A stretch of 64,000 nucleotides of DNA from Avibacterium paragallinarum (GCF_900450705.1 NZ_UGHK01000002.1:1054001-1118000); one strand, 5' to 3'. Numbered from the stretch's first letter, positions 19,151 to 28,367 are shown. The notes: generated from the letters alone by a model not told the origin. Made by a program: numbers and translations.

Positions 19151-21061
19151 ATGGTCTTTTTGCGTTACCACCGTTATCTTTTTTCCTTATTCTTTTTCTT
19201 CTTTACCGCGTTCTCTCAAGCATCGGAGAACTATCAGCAATGGGTTAATGACATACAAAATCGTTTAACCAAAACCGATGAACTTTATCAGCAAAATCAA
19301 ATTGATGACGCACGCACCGAAGTGCAAATGGCCTATTTTGAAGTATTTGAGAATTTAGAGGGTCCGATTCGCATTAACTTTTCCGCACAAAAAAGCTACC
19401 AAATGGAAGCGATGTTTGGGGAAATTCGTAAAATGATTGGTGAGGGGAAACCGCTGAATGAGGTGCAGGCAAAAATCAATCAACTCAAACAAGACCTTCA
19501 AGCGGTTTTACCCGTTTTAGAGCAAGGGCATCAGCTCAACGCGTCCACGCAACACGATGTGTATCAACACGAAGAAATCGATCCTTATTGGCAAGAAAGT
19601 TTCAAAATTATTGATGATTTACTCGCCCAAGCAATTAGCGACTATCAAAAAGGGGAATTTGCTCAATCGAAGAAACGCATTCAGCAAGCTCAATATGATG
19701 GCTATAAAAATAGCGAAATGGAAATGTCCATTCGTAAAAATCGTTCCGCAGCGGCTTCGGCGAGTATTAATCAACAGTTTTACGATTTGATTAAACTCAG
19801 CGAGCAACCCGAGCAAATTAATGCGTTAGGCTATCAAATCACCACGCTGTTACAGGATATTGAAGAACAGCTCCCGCAACTGCCAACCACCAAAGCGGCA
19901 CAGGCAACAACGCAAAGTGCGGTGCAAAATTCGCAAGATTTTTCTGATAAGCAAAACTGGAGCGAGGTGGCAACTCAGGTTAATGCGGGGATCAAAAATG
20001 CCATTGCCCTGTTTGAAAAAGGCGAAAGCAAAAAAGCAATGCTCGCCGTGCAAGATACCTATTTCGATATTTTTGAAAATAGCGGAATGGAAAACAAAAT
20101 CGGTTCGCGTGATAGCAATTTTAAAACAGAAATTGAGGGCTATTTCACCCGTTTAGTGAGCCTAATGAAAGCCAATCAGCCCACTGAGCAACTCCTCCAA
20201 CAGGCTGAAGGCTTGGCTCAGAGCCTCGCGAAAGCCGTAGAAATGTTGCAAGGCAATCAGCAAAGCGATTGGGCAATGTTCATTTATAGCTTCTTAATTA
20301 TGGTGCGTGAGGGTTTGGAAGCCTTGTTGATTGTGGCAGCGATTGTGGCTTATTTAGTGAAAAATAATCATCAAGATAAATTGCCGGTGATTAAACAATC
20401 AGTCTATGTGGCGTTGATCGCCAGTGTTATCACCGCGGCTATTTTCCAACTAGTGTTCTCTAATTCAGGGGCAAGCCGCGAATTGCTCGAAGGTTTCACA
20501 ATGATGATTGCGGTGGTAATGCTCTTTATGATGAGCTATTGGCTACTTTCCAAAGTGGAAGCACAAAATTGGAAACGCTATTTAGAAGGCAAACTTTCCA
20601 CCGCACTCACTACAGGATCATTAATTGGTTTGTGGCTCACCAGCTTTTTAGCGGTCTATCGAGAGGGAGCAGAAACCGTTTTATTCTATTATGCTCTAGC
20701 GGGTGATGCCTCCAATGCAATGAGCTATGTGTATCTCTTTGCGGGAATTGCGGCGGGGGTTGTTGTTTTAGCGATTTGTTATGTGATTATGCGTTATTCT
20801 GTGGTGAAGTTGCCACTGAAACCGTTCTTTATGTTTACTGGTTCTTTTATGTATTTAATGGCATTTATTTTCGCAGGAAAATCGGTGCTAGAACTGATTG
20901 AAGGAAAACTGTTTGAGCCAACACTGGTTGCCAATGTGCCAGAAATTTCGTGGCTCGGCATTTATCCTTACATTGAAACCCTAACGCCTCAGGCTATTTT
21001 ACTTATCGCAGCCGTTTTCGCTTTGTTCTATATGAAACACCAAAGCAAAAAACAGGCTTAA
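19151..21061 (+). CDS. FTR1-family iron permease with periplasmic helical domain (FetM-like)
   Basis: 636 residues. A signal peptide (about 1-25) leads to a periplasmic domain of about 350 residues with three similar helical units, each with an A..V..AYF..FEN-type core (about 55-80, 170-205, 290-320). A seven-helix FTR1 permease follows. Both iron-coordinating motifs are present: REGLE at 386-390 and REGAE at 504-508. Proteins of this shape (Campylobacter Cj1658, E. coli FetM) work with P19, encoded next, in iron uptake. The gene starts a six-gene cluster; P19 begins 35 bases downstream. Confidence 0.9.
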   Translation: MVFLRYHRYLFSLFFFFFTAFSQASENYQQWVNDIQNRLTKTDELYQQNQIDDARTEVQMAYFEVFENLEGPIRINFSAQKSYQMEAMFGEIRKMIGEGKPLNEVQAKINQLKQDLQAVLPVLEQGHQLNASTQHDVYQHEEIDPYWQESFKIIDDLLAQAISDYQKGEFAQSKKRIQQAQYDGYKNSEMEMSIRKNRSAAASASINQQFYDLIKLSEQPEQINALGYQITTLLQDIEEQLPQLPTTKAAQATTQSAVQNSQDFSDKQNWSEVATQVNAGIKNAIALFEKGESKKAMLAVQDTYFDIFENSGMENKIGSRDSNFKTEIEGYFTRLVSLMKANQPTEQLLQQAEGLAQSLAKAVEMLQGNQQSDWAMFIYSFLIMVREGLEALLIVAAIVAYLVKNNHQDKLPVIKQSVYVALIASVITAAIFQLVFSNSGASRELLEGFTMMIAVVMLFMMSYWLLSKVEAQNWKRYLEGKLSTALTTGSLIGLWLTSFLAVYREGAETVLFYYALAGDASNAMSYVYLFAGIAAGVVVLAICYVIMRYSVVKLPLKPFFMFTGSFMYLMAFIFAGKSVLELIEGKLFEPTLVANVPEISWLGIYPYIETLTPQAILLIAAVFALFYMKHQSKKQA

Positions 21062-21096
21062 TATTGATTTTTAACCTTTAATAAATAGGAGTTCCT

Positions 21097-21618
21097 ATGA
21101 AAAAAACATTCGTTGCAGCGACTTTATTAGCAGGAATTTTAACTGCCCCTTCAGCCCTTGCCTTCAAAGAATACCCAATTGGTGAAGCGGTAACAATGAA
21201 TGGTATGGAAATTGCTGCCGTTTATTTACAGCCTATTGATATGGAACCGCGTGGAATGGGCTTATCTGCTAAGGACTCAGACATTCACCTTGAAGCAGAT
21301 ATTCACGCTACCAAAGGCAACGACAACGGTTTTGGCGAAGGCGAATGGATGCCATATTTAACCATCGCCTACACCTTGGTAAACACCGACACTGGTGAAA
21401 AACAAGAAGGCACATTTATGCCAATGGTAGCCGGCGATGGCCCACATTATGGCGCAAACGTAAAAATGATGGGCGTAGGTAACTACAAAGTAACCTATCA
21501 CATCGACCCACCATCAAAAGCGGGTATGCACCGCCATACCGACAGCGAAACAGGCGTAGGCCGTTGGTGGAAACCTTTTGATGTGAGCTATGAGTTTAAA
21601 TTTACTGGATTAAAATAA
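21097..21618 (+). CDS. P19/Tp34-family periplasmic iron-uptake protein (FetP-like)
   Basis: 173 residues with a clear signal peptide cleaved near ALA-F23. The Tp34/P19 ligand set is visible: methionine in YLQPIDMEP, histidines in DIHLEADIH, the later GDGPHYGANV and MHRHTDSE. Family members are dimers that bind copper and iron and feed the FTR1 permease. The ribosome site is AGGAG before ATG. The DUF2318 gene that should follow directly is now about 1.3 kb away because of an IS110-family element. Confidence 0.93.
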   Translation: MKKTFVAATLLAGILTAPSALAFKEYPIGEAVTMNGMEIAAVYLQPIDMEPRGMGLSAKDSDIHLEADIHATKGNDNGFGEGEWMPYLTIAYTLVNTDTGEKQEGTFMPMVAGDGPHYGANVKMMGVGNYKVTYHIDPPSKAGMHRHTDSETGVGRWWKPFDVSYEFKFTGLK

Positions 21619-21638
21619 TCTGTAATTTATCTAGCATG

Positions 21639-21663
21639 CGGGCGGACACATAGGTCCGCCCCT
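21639..21663. repeat. Left palindromic repeat bounding the IS110-family element
   Basis: A 25-base unit containing an 8-bp stem (GGGCGGAC / GTCCGCCC) around a 6-base loop. An exact reverse-complement copy lies at 22856-22880. It resembles the REP-type palindromes that IS110 elements often target. Confidence 0.85.
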
Positions 21664-21750
21664 ACCAGTAATTTACGGAATGATATTAATTGAATTCCAT
21701 AACCCGTAGCAACTGTATTCAGCTAAAAAGCAAAAATACAAATTCGTTAA

Positions 21751-22698
21751 TTAAAGTGCGTGAGCGTCCCATTGCGAGTCATCGCGGACAATCGCATTTA
21801 AAATGGTGAGAAGTTTACGCATACAGGCGTTAATCGCCACTTTGAACGCCTTACCATTAGCACGTAAGCGTTCGTAAAATTGTTTGAGTTTAGGCTCAAA
21901 ACGCACACAAACAAATGTTGCCATATACAGTGCATTTCGTACGGCTTTGCGACCACCTGAACAGCGGCTTTTCCATTTGGTGTTGCCACTTTCTTTAGGA
22001 TGGGGTGCAACACCAACAAGTGAAGCGATTTGTTTATGTGTGTATTGACCTAACTCAGGCAACATTGACATCAAAACGGCTATTGTTTGTGTACCCAACC
22101 CTTTGATGTCTTTAAACTTTTTTATTGTATCGTCAAAATGTTTGAGATGCTGTTCGATTTCCCTATCCAGCTCATCAATACGCAGGCTGAGATAGTCGAT
22201 ATGCTGTTCAACACTGAATACTTGTGTGGAATGAACTTGTTCAAGGCGGTTTTTCTCCGCAAAACGCATTTCAACAAGCTGATTACGGCGTGAAACAAGG
22301 GCTTCAAGCTGTTCCTGCTCGGGAGTGGGTGGTATGTAAAGCTGCTGTGCTACATTATCACGCATTGCGAGCATTTGGGCGTAAAAAGCCAACATTTTGG
22401 CATCTTTATTGTCGGTTTTTGCTAGTGATTGCGACATCGCAAACTGATTGGTTTGTCGCGGGTTAGCAATCACCACACGAAAGCCTGTGCGGTGGAGTGC
22501 TTTAGCTAATGGAAGTTCAAGCCCACCGGTGCTTTCAAGGACAATTAAGTCCACACTGAAACGACGTAAATACTCAATGGTATGCGCAATCCCTTTCGGA
22601 TTGTTGGTTTCGGTCTTAGTTCGTTTTTGGGTAGAAAGCCCAATGACGAAATGACGTTTAGCAACATCAATACCACAATAAGTTTGTTCATTCATCAT
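21751..22698 (-). CDS. IS110-family transposase
   Basis: About 315 residues from the ATG at 22698 (AGG 7 bases upstream); the next ATG, one codon later, is equally possible. The N-terminal DEDD RuvC-like domain is seen in GIDVAKRHFVIG, LIVLESTGG and LAKTDNKDAKMLA. A central coiled coil spans about 125-185. The C-terminal Transposase_20 domain has the catalytic-serine region SRCSGGRKAVRNALYMA. The gene appears intact. Confidence 0.93.
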   Translation of the reverse strand: MMNEQTYCGIDVAKRHFVIGLSTQKRTKTETNNPKGIAHTIEYLRRFSVDLIVLESTGGLELPLAKALHRTGFRVVIANPRQTNQFAMSQSLAKTDNKDAKMLAFYAQMLAMRDNVAQQLYIPPTPEQEQLEALVSRRNQLVEMRFAEKNRLEQVHSTQVFSVEQHIDYLSLRIDELDREIEQHLKHFDDTIKKFKDIKGLGTQTIAVLMSMLPELGQYTHKQIASLVGVAPHPKESGNTKWKSRCSGGRKAVRNALYMATFVCVRFEPKLKQFYERLRANGKAFKVAINACMRKLLTILNAIVRDDSQWDAHAL

Positions 22699-22754
22699 TA
22701 ACCTGCCTTGCATTCGGGTTTAAGTCTGGCAACTGTTCGGTTTTTTGGTGAAAT

Positions 22755-22817
22755 GTTATCTGCTCTCATTGCTACAACTCGGTTTGTTGCCTGGGGCGTA
22801 TGCGAGATGCAGATAAC
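22755..22817 (-). ncRNA. Candidate bridge-RNA core of the IS110 element
   Basis: The untranslated region before the transposase holds a perfect 9-bp outer pairing (GTTATCTGC at 22755-22763, GCAGATAAC at 22809-22817). It encloses an inner stem (GCAACAA with TTGTAGC, one mismatch) and an unpaired loop. IS110-group elements encode a structured guide RNA in just this position. The boundaries and loop functions are inferred. Confidence 0.5.
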
Positions 22818-22855
22818 GGGGTTTTGTTGCTATTTTATATTAATTTTAATATACA

Positions 22856-22880
22856 AGGGGCGGACCTATGTGTCCGCCCG
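22856..22880. repeat. Right palindromic repeat bounding the IS110-family element
   Basis: Exact reverse complement of 21639-21663. Ten bases beyond it a 17-base stretch (22890-22906) matches 21678-21694 at 15 positions. Confidence 0.85.
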
Positions 22881-22912
22881 AAAACAACAGAATGATATAA
22901 ATTAAAAAAACT

Positions 22913-24310
22913 ATGAACTACTACTTCGTTTTCTTACTGCAATCGTTTTTGCCAATTTCCTTGTTATTAGGCGTGAATTGGCTGAAATATGACAATATCC
23001 ATTTAAAACGCGTCCTTTGGCTTTCTTTATTTGGGCTGGTTTGTGGTGTGGTGGGCTATTTGCAACTTCCCTCTTATCACCCCGTTAAATTAGGGCTAGC
23101 CCTTTTCTTCATTGCCACCTTAGGGGCGTTTTATATTTCGTCGTTCTTCCGCTCAATCAAACTTGCCTATTTTTGGCAATTTATGCTTTGCCTTGTGGCA
23201 GGAGCGTTGTGGGCGAGAGATCCCAATATTTCCGCCATTACCAGCACCGATGTTATTAATACGGATTTTATTCTGCACTTAAGTGCGGTCATTTCTGGCG
23301 TGATTTTTTGCTTTTTGTTCGCCTTTTGGCTTTATCTTCTGTTAAGCCAAAATAAAACAGCGAAAAAACTCACCGCACTTCCCTTTTTGCTGATTTCGCT
23401 CACTACCCTATTTTTACTCTTGCCTTTAATCGGTGAAGTATTACTTGGCTTGATGAAATTGCAAGTGATTGATCTCACCAAAGCGCGATTAAGTTTCGTG
23501 GCAAAATCCAGCAACTTGATCAGTTATAGCAATTATTTTATCGTCGTACTGACGGCATTAAGCCTGATTTTATTTGCACTAAAAATCCATTCTGCCAACA
23601 AAACTGTGGTAAACAATACGCTTCAACCCATTGAAAAACGGAAAAAATTAGCCCTATTACAAACCAGCCGCCGCACGCTATTGTGGGGTGTTGTCGCCTT
23701 ATGTAGCATTATCGCAGCACAACTTTATTGGGATCAAATCGCCTCTCGCCCTCCGCAACTTTCTGAAGCAAAACCCGTAACGCTCGATAAACAAAACCGC
23801 ATTCATATTCCCATTGAGCAGGTGAAAGACGGCAAATTACACCGATTCGTGTGGATTGCCAGTGATGGTAAGGCGGTGCGTTTTTTCATTATCAACCGCT
23901 CAACGAAAAACCTCAGCTTGGCTGTGGTGTTTGACGCTTGTATTCTGTGCGGCGATCAAGGCTATGTAATGGAGGGCGATCAAGTGGTTTGCGTGGGCTG
24001 TGGTGTGCGAATGTTTATCCCGTCCATTGGCAAACCGGGCGGCTGTAACCCCGTGCCGATTGAAGATTGGCAACAAACCGATAGCGACGTGATTATCAGC
24101 AAAAAAAGCCTTGAAGACGGGCTGAACTATTTTTCTACCATCGTGGAATTGGACGTGAATGATCCAGTGGACGGCACAAAATTGAAAAATACCACCGCGG
24201 AGCATAAATACAATTACGCAGGCAAAACCTACTTCTTCGCCAATGAAAAAAATCTCAACGCGTTCCGCGATAATCCTGAAGCCTATCTTGCTAAAGAGGA
24301 AAATCCCTAA
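22913..24310 (+). CDS. DUF2318 Fe-S-type membrane protein with degenerate YHS tail
   Basis: 465 residues. About eight membrane spans (to about 285) precede an extracytoplasmic DUF2318 domain with four cysteines in ACILCGDQGY and CVGCGVRMF and a fifth in KPGGCNP. This is the pattern of Cj1660-type proteins encoded with P19. Residues about 418-461 form a YHS-like module (NDPVDGTKL, YAGKTYFFANEKNLNAF, DNPEAYL) in which the usual metal-binding cysteines are absent. It probably handles electrons or iron for the uptake system. The stop overlaps the next start (ATGCTC), so translation is coupled. Confidence 0.82.
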   Translation: MNYYFVFLLQSFLPISLLLGVNWLKYDNIHLKRVLWLSLFGLVCGVVGYLQLPSYHPVKLGLALFFIATLGAFYISSFFRSIKLAYFWQFMLCLVAGALWARDPNISAITSTDVINTDFILHLSAVISGVIFCFLFAFWLYLLLSQNKTAKKLTALPFLLISLTTLFLLLPLIGEVLLGLMKLQVIDLTKARLSFVAKSSNLISYSNYFIVVLTALSLILFALKIHSANKTVVNNTLQPIEKRKKLALLQTSRRTLLWGVVALCSIIAAQLYWDQIASRPPQLSEAKPVTLDKQNRIHIPIEQVKDGKLHRFVWIASDGKAVRFFIINRSTKNLSLAVVFDACILCGDQGYVMEGDQVVCVGCGVRMFIPSIGKPGGCNPVPIEDWQQTDSDVIISKKSLEDGLNYFSTIVELDVNDPVDGTKLKNTTAEHKYNYAGKTYFFANEKNLNAFRDNPEAYLAKEENP

Positions 24311-25632
24311 TGCTCAGTAGAATGTTATTGCAATCTTGGCGTTATGGGCTAAAACGCAAATTACTTGCCATTATGACGATTTTTCTCGCGGCGGGCTTGG
24401 TTTCTGCCCTTCTCGCGGTGTCCATTGATATTGGCGACAAAATGGCTCACGAGCTGAAATCTTACGGTGCGAATATTTTGATCGAGCCAGCCAGTCAGGC
24501 GGTGCTTTCCGCAGAAATGAACGGCGGAAATAGCCTTTCTACGCAGGATTTTTTAGACCAAAAAGAACTGCCAAATGTGAAAGATATTTTTTGGCGTAAT
24601 AATATTGTGGGCTTTGCCCCATTACTCAGTGCGGAAGTGGCGGGCAAAAACCTCACGCAAGGCAATGAACGGAATGTCGCGATTTTAGGCACGTTCTTTG
24701 ATCATCATATCGCCATTCCTGATGAAGAAGATTATCACACGGGGCAACGTATTATTAGCCCCTATTGGAAAGTGCAAGGGCAATGGGTGAACGACAGCCA
24801 AGATCATTTTGGTGAAGCAATCCCCGCTCTGCTTGGCAACCAATTAGCCAATCAAACCCAATGGAAAATCGGCGATCGCATTCAGTTGAGCTATCACGAG
24901 GGGCAAATTCAACGCACACTTCACATTCATCTTGTCGGCATTTTAAGCACAGGTGGAACGGAAGAACAACAAATCGTGCTGCCCTTAAGTGCGGTGCAAA
25001 ATTTACTCAATTTATCGGACAAGGTGCAAGGTATTAAGGTTTCCGCCCTCACTGTGCCAGAAAATAAGCTGTCCCGCAAAGCACGGGATAATCCTGACGC
25101 TCTCGCTGCGGAGGAATATGACCGCTGGTATTGCACCGCCTATGTTTCCTCCATTTCACATCAATTAGAAGAAGCGATTTCAGGGGCTGTGGTGCGTCCA
25201 ATCTGGCAAGTCGCCGCCTCTGAGGGCGTGGTGATTGAGAAAATCCAGCTCTTGCTAGCAGTGGTTACCGTCGCCGCCTTAGTCGCTGCCGCAATGGGGA
25301 TCGCCTCATTAATGACCACTACCATTATTGAACGAAGCAAAGAAATCGGCTTAATGAAAGCCCTTGGGGCATATCAATGGCAAATCGTGTTGCTGTTTTA
25401 TTGCGAAGCGATTCTCAGTGCCTTGATCGGCGGGGCGTTAGGCTGTGTAGCTGGCTGGGGCTTGGCAAAATTTATCGGCATTACCCTCTTTGGTTCTCCC
25501 CTTGATTTTGCTTGGATCGTTGTGCCTTGCGTACTCGTGCTTTCGGTGATTATCGCTCTGATCGGCACTTGGTTTCCTGCTCATCGCATTGCACAGCTTT
25601 ACCCTGTGGAGGTGCTATATGGTCGCCAATAA
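24310..25632 (+). CDS. ABC transporter permease, FtsX/MacB type
   Basis: 440 residues. One N-terminal membrane helix (about 15-40), a large periplasmic domain with the MacB-PCD pattern, then three FtsX helices from about 310 (VTVAALVAAAMGIASLMTT, RSKEIGLMKALGAYQWQI, and two further spans). The ERSKEIGLMKALGA segment contacts the ATPase. The same pair of permeases follows DUF2318 genes in P19 systems of Campylobacter and E. coli. It overlaps the next gene by 14 bases. Confidence 0.88.
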   Translation: MLSRMLLQSWRYGLKRKLLAIMTIFLAAGLVSALLAVSIDIGDKMAHELKSYGANILIEPASQAVLSAEMNGGNSLSTQDFLDQKELPNVKDIFWRNNIVGFAPLLSAEVAGKNLTQGNERNVAILGTFFDHHIAIPDEEDYHTGQRIISPYWKVQGQWVNDSQDHFGEAIPALLGNQLANQTQWKIGDRIQLSYHEGQIQRTLHIHLVGILSTGGTEEQQIVLPLSAVQNLLNLSDKVQGIKVSALTVPENKLSRKARDNPDALAAEEYDRWYCTAYVSSISHQLEEAISGAVVRPIWQVAASEGVVIEKIQLLLAVVTVAALVAAAMGIASLMTTTIIERSKEIGLMKALGAYQWQIVLLFYCEAILSALIGGALGCVAGWGLAKFIGITLFGSPLDFAWIVVPCVLVLSVIIALIGTWFPAHRIAQLYPVEVLYGRQ

Positions 25633-26755
25633 AACGCGTACGATGTTTTGGCGTTTAATTATCAATGCGTTACGCTTACGCTTGCAACGGGTGATAATTA
25701 TCTTCGCCGCACTCACTGTGGGGGCGAGTATTGTTACCGCAATGGCAGCGGTCTATTTCGACATCAACACCAAAATGAGCCAAGAGCTGCGTACCTTTGG
25801 CGCGAATTTTTATATCGGCTCAAACAGCAGTGGCTTGATGAACGAAAAAGACTTTAACCAAATTCTCAGCCAAGCACCGCAAGGCTTAATTACGGCCGCT
25901 AGCCCTTATCTTTATGGCGTGACTCGAGCAGATTTAGAAAAAGTGGTGATAATGGGCGTGTGGTTTGATGCAATGCGAACCCTTTCCCCTTATTGGCAAA
26001 TCACAGGATCACCCATTGGCGTAAATTTTGATGATCGCAACGCGATGATCGGCAAATCCCTTGCCCAACGGTTAAACCTGAACCTTGGCGATAAAATCAC
26101 CTTGAACAAAGGGGCAGAAAAGCATCACTTCACCATTAAAGCTATTGTAGAAAGTGGTGATGCCACGGACAATATGCTGATTGTTAATCTTGAATTTGCC
26201 CAACAATGGTTAGATAAAACGGGCTTAATCACTAATGCGCTTCTGAATGTGAAAAACGATCAAGGGCAAGTGAGCCAATTTGCACAACAATTACAACAGC
26301 AGTATCCTGATTTAGCCATTCGCCCGATCTTGAAAGTATCCGCCTCTGAGGGGCAAATTTTGGATAAAATCAAAGGCTTAATGGGCTTGATTTCCGTTGT
26401 AATTCTCATTCTAGCCACCCTTTGCGTGAACACCACCTTAATTGCCATTGTGGGAGAACGGGCGAAAGAATTTGCGCTGCAAAAAGCCTTAGGTGCAAAA
26501 CAGCAAGATATTATTAAGCAAATTGGCACAGAAATTTCACTCATCGCATTTTGTGCTATCGTCGTGGGGCTAATTTTAGGGTATTTACTGGCACAAATTC
26601 TTGGCATCACCGTGTTTAAAGCCTATATTGACTTGCGCTTACCCGTTATTCCGATCACGATTTTCCTTTCGCTCAGCGTCGCTTTTATTGCGGTGATCGT
26701 GCCAACGCGGAGAGCATTAGAGATTCAAACAGCCAACGTATTAAAAGGCGAATAA
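25619..26755 (+). CDS. ABC transporter permease, FtsX/MacB type (second)
   Basis: 378 residues from the ATG at 25619, chosen because GGAGG lies 7 bases before it; an upstream in-frame ATG at 25589 has no such site. Same plan as its partner: an N-terminal helix, a periplasmic domain and three C-terminal helices with the ATPase-contact motif ERAKEFALQKALGA. It probably forms a heterodimer with the preceding permease. Confidence 0.88.
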   Translation: MVANKTRTMFWRLIINALRLRLQRVIIIFAALTVGASIVTAMAAVYFDINTKMSQELRTFGANFYIGSNSSGLMNEKDFNQILSQAPQGLITAASPYLYGVTRADLEKVVIMGVWFDAMRTLSPYWQITGSPIGVNFDDRNAMIGKSLAQRLNLNLGDKITLNKGAEKHHFTIKAIVESGDATDNMLIVNLEFAQQWLDKTGLITNALLNVKNDQGQVSQFAQQLQQQYPDLAIRPILKVSASEGQILDKIKGLMGLISVVILILATLCVNTTLIAIVGERAKEFALQKALGAKQQDIIKQIGTEISLIAFCAIVVGLILGYLLAQILGITVFKAYIDLRLPVIPITIFLSLSVAFIAVIVPTRRALEIQTANVLKGE

Positions 26756-26756
26756 A

Positions 26757-27434
26757 ATGAAAAATTATGTGATTGAAACCCAACATTTATATAAACGCTT
26801 TGGACAAGTTACTGCCCTTGAAGATATTAATATCCAAATCGCTGAAGGAGAATTTGTAACCATTATGGGCACTTCGGGTTCAGGCAAAACCACGCTAATG
26901 AACATTCTCACGGGCTTAGACACTGCAACCTCTGGCAAAGTGATTTTAGACGGCGTGGACGCGGCTCAGCTCGATGAAACGGGTCGCCAGCGTTTTCGTG
27001 CGGAAAAAATCGGCTTGGTTTTCCAACAATTCCACCTCATTCCCTACTTAACTGCACTAGAAAACGTCATGCTCGCTCAGCATTATCACAGTGTTGTTGA
27101 TGAAGAAGCTGCCAAAGCGGTATTAGCTCAAGTGGGCTTGGCTCACCGTTTTGATCACCGCCCAAGCCAACTTTCAGGGGGGGAACAACAACGGGTTTGT
27201 ATCGCACGAGCCTTGGTTAATCAGCCCCCCGTCATCTTCGCTGATGAGCCTACAGGAAATCTTGATGAAAAAAACGAAAAACTCGTTCTTGATCTGCTTA
27301 CCGAACTCAATCAGCAAGGACGAACGATCGTGATGGTAACGCATAATCCCGAACTGGGTAAGCTCACCAACCGCACCATTTTCCTACAACACGGAAAGTT
27401 TTTGCGTGAGGAAGTGAATAATTCACATTGTTAA
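26757..27434 (+). CDS. ABC transporter ATP-binding protein, LolD/MacB type
   Basis: 225 residues with all motifs: Walker A GTSGSGKTT, Q-loop VFQQFHLIPYL, signature LSGGEQQR, Walker B VIFADEPTGNLDE and H-loop MVTHNPE. It starts 1 base after the second permease ends. It powers the two FtsX-like permeases. The thioredoxin-like genes that end the Campylobacter and E. coli versions of this operon are not here; yeaD follows instead. Confidence 0.92.
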   Translation: MKNYVIETQHLYKRFGQVTALEDINIQIAEGEFVTIMGTSGSGKTTLMNILTGLDTATSGKVILDGVDAAQLDETGRQRFRAEKIGLVFQQFHLIPYLTALENVMLAQHYHSVVDEEAAKAVLAQVGLAHRFDHRPSQLSGGEQQRVCIARALVNQPPVIFADEPTGNLDEKNEKLVLDLLTELNQQGRTIVMVTHNPELGKLTNRTIFLQHGKFLREEVNNSHC

Positions 27435-27448
27435 AGGAGAATAATTTA

Positions 27449-28282
27449 ATGACAACAATAACAACCATCAAACAACTTACCTCAGTTTTAAGTTTACAGC
27501 AATATAATGAAATTCCCGTGATCGCATTAGATCACCAAGTGGGTAAAGCTTTGATCTCGCTTCAAGGTGCACATTTATTTAGCTGGCAGCCAAAAGGCAC
27601 GCAGAAAGACGTACTTTGGCTGAGTGAAATTGAACCGTTCAAATTAGGTAATGCCATTCGAGGTGGTGTGCCAATTTGCTATCCTTGGTTTGGTGGGGCA
27701 AAATCCCCTGCGCACGGTTATGTGCGCATCAGTTTATGGCAACTCAGTGATTATGAAATTGAAGAAAACAAAGTGCGGTTAGAATTTTGCTTATTTTCTT
27801 CAGATCATTTGATTGAAGCCAAAACCACAATGATCTTTAGCCAAGATTGTGAAATTATTTTTCAGCATTATGGCCAAGAACCTGCCCAACTTGCGTTGCA
27901 TAGCTATTTGAATTTAAGCGATGTGGTGAATGTGGAAGTGCAAAACTTGCCAACAGAATGCTTCAACGCATTAACTCAACAGCAAGAAAATGTGCCTTCT
28001 CCCCGCTTAATTGATCAGCATATTGATTGCATTTATACGGTGCAATCCCCTGTTTCTCATCAAATTATCGATAAAGGGGACGGGCGTACAATTAATATCG
28101 CACATCATAATGCAAGCAATGTGGTGCTGTGGAATCCTTGGCATAAAGCTACTGGTGGAATGAGCGAAACAGGTTATAAAACAATGGTTTGTTTGGAAAG
28201 TGCGAGAATTACTAAACTGTTAGAACAAGGGGCAAATTGCTCTGTCCGAATATCAGTTCATCCCTACAATAAGAGAATTTAA
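27449..28282 (+). CDS. yeaD: D-hexose-6-phosphate mutarotase (YeaD)
   Basis: 277 residues from ATG at 27449, with AAAGGAG 9 bases upstream. Aldose-epimerase fold: RGGVPICYPWFGG near residue 75, the catalytic histidine in LALHSYLNLSDV, NVVLWNPWHKA, and the catalytic glutamate in TMVCLESARI. It interconverts anomers of glucose-6-phosphate and related sugars. It begins 14 bases after the ATPase gene and may be co-transcribed with the iron operon by chance of location. Confidence 0.9.
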   Translation: MTTITTIKQLTSVLSLQQYNEIPVIALDHQVGKALISLQGAHLFSWQPKGTQKDVLWLSEIEPFKLGNAIRGGVPICYPWFGGAKSPAHGYVRISLWQLSDYEIEENKVRLEFCLFSSDHLIEAKTTMIFSQDCEIIFQHYGQEPAQLALHSYLNLSDVVNVEVQNLPTECFNALTQQQENVPSPRLIDQHIDCIYTVQSPVSHQIIDKGDGRTINIAHHNASNVVLWNPWHKATGGMSETGYKTMVCLESARITKLLEQGANCSVRISVHPYNKRI

Positions 28283-28312
28283 ATCCAAAATTAAGATCTT
28301 TTATCAAAATAA

Positions 28313-28343
28313 AAAGATACGAACTCATAGAATTCGTATCTTT
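28313..28343. terminator. Bidirectional terminator between yeaD and the secreted unknown
   Basis: A perfect 11-bp stem (AAAGATACGAA / TTCGTATCTTT) with a 9-base loop. The T-run is better on the minus strand. Confidence 0.8.
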
Positions 28344-28367
28344 ACTCTATACATATAAAATGTGTCG

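Larger units (their letters stand above)
21664..22855 (-). mobile_element. IS110-family insertion, about 1.2 kb
   Basis: One DEDD transposase gene lies between two inverted 25-bp palindromic repeats, with a structured leader upstream of the transposase. No terminal inverted repeat or target duplication is evident, as is normal in this family, so the exact ends are not fixed. It splits the iron operon between P19 and the DUF2318 gene, in the opposite orientation, and is likely polar on the genes beyond. Confidence 0.8.
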
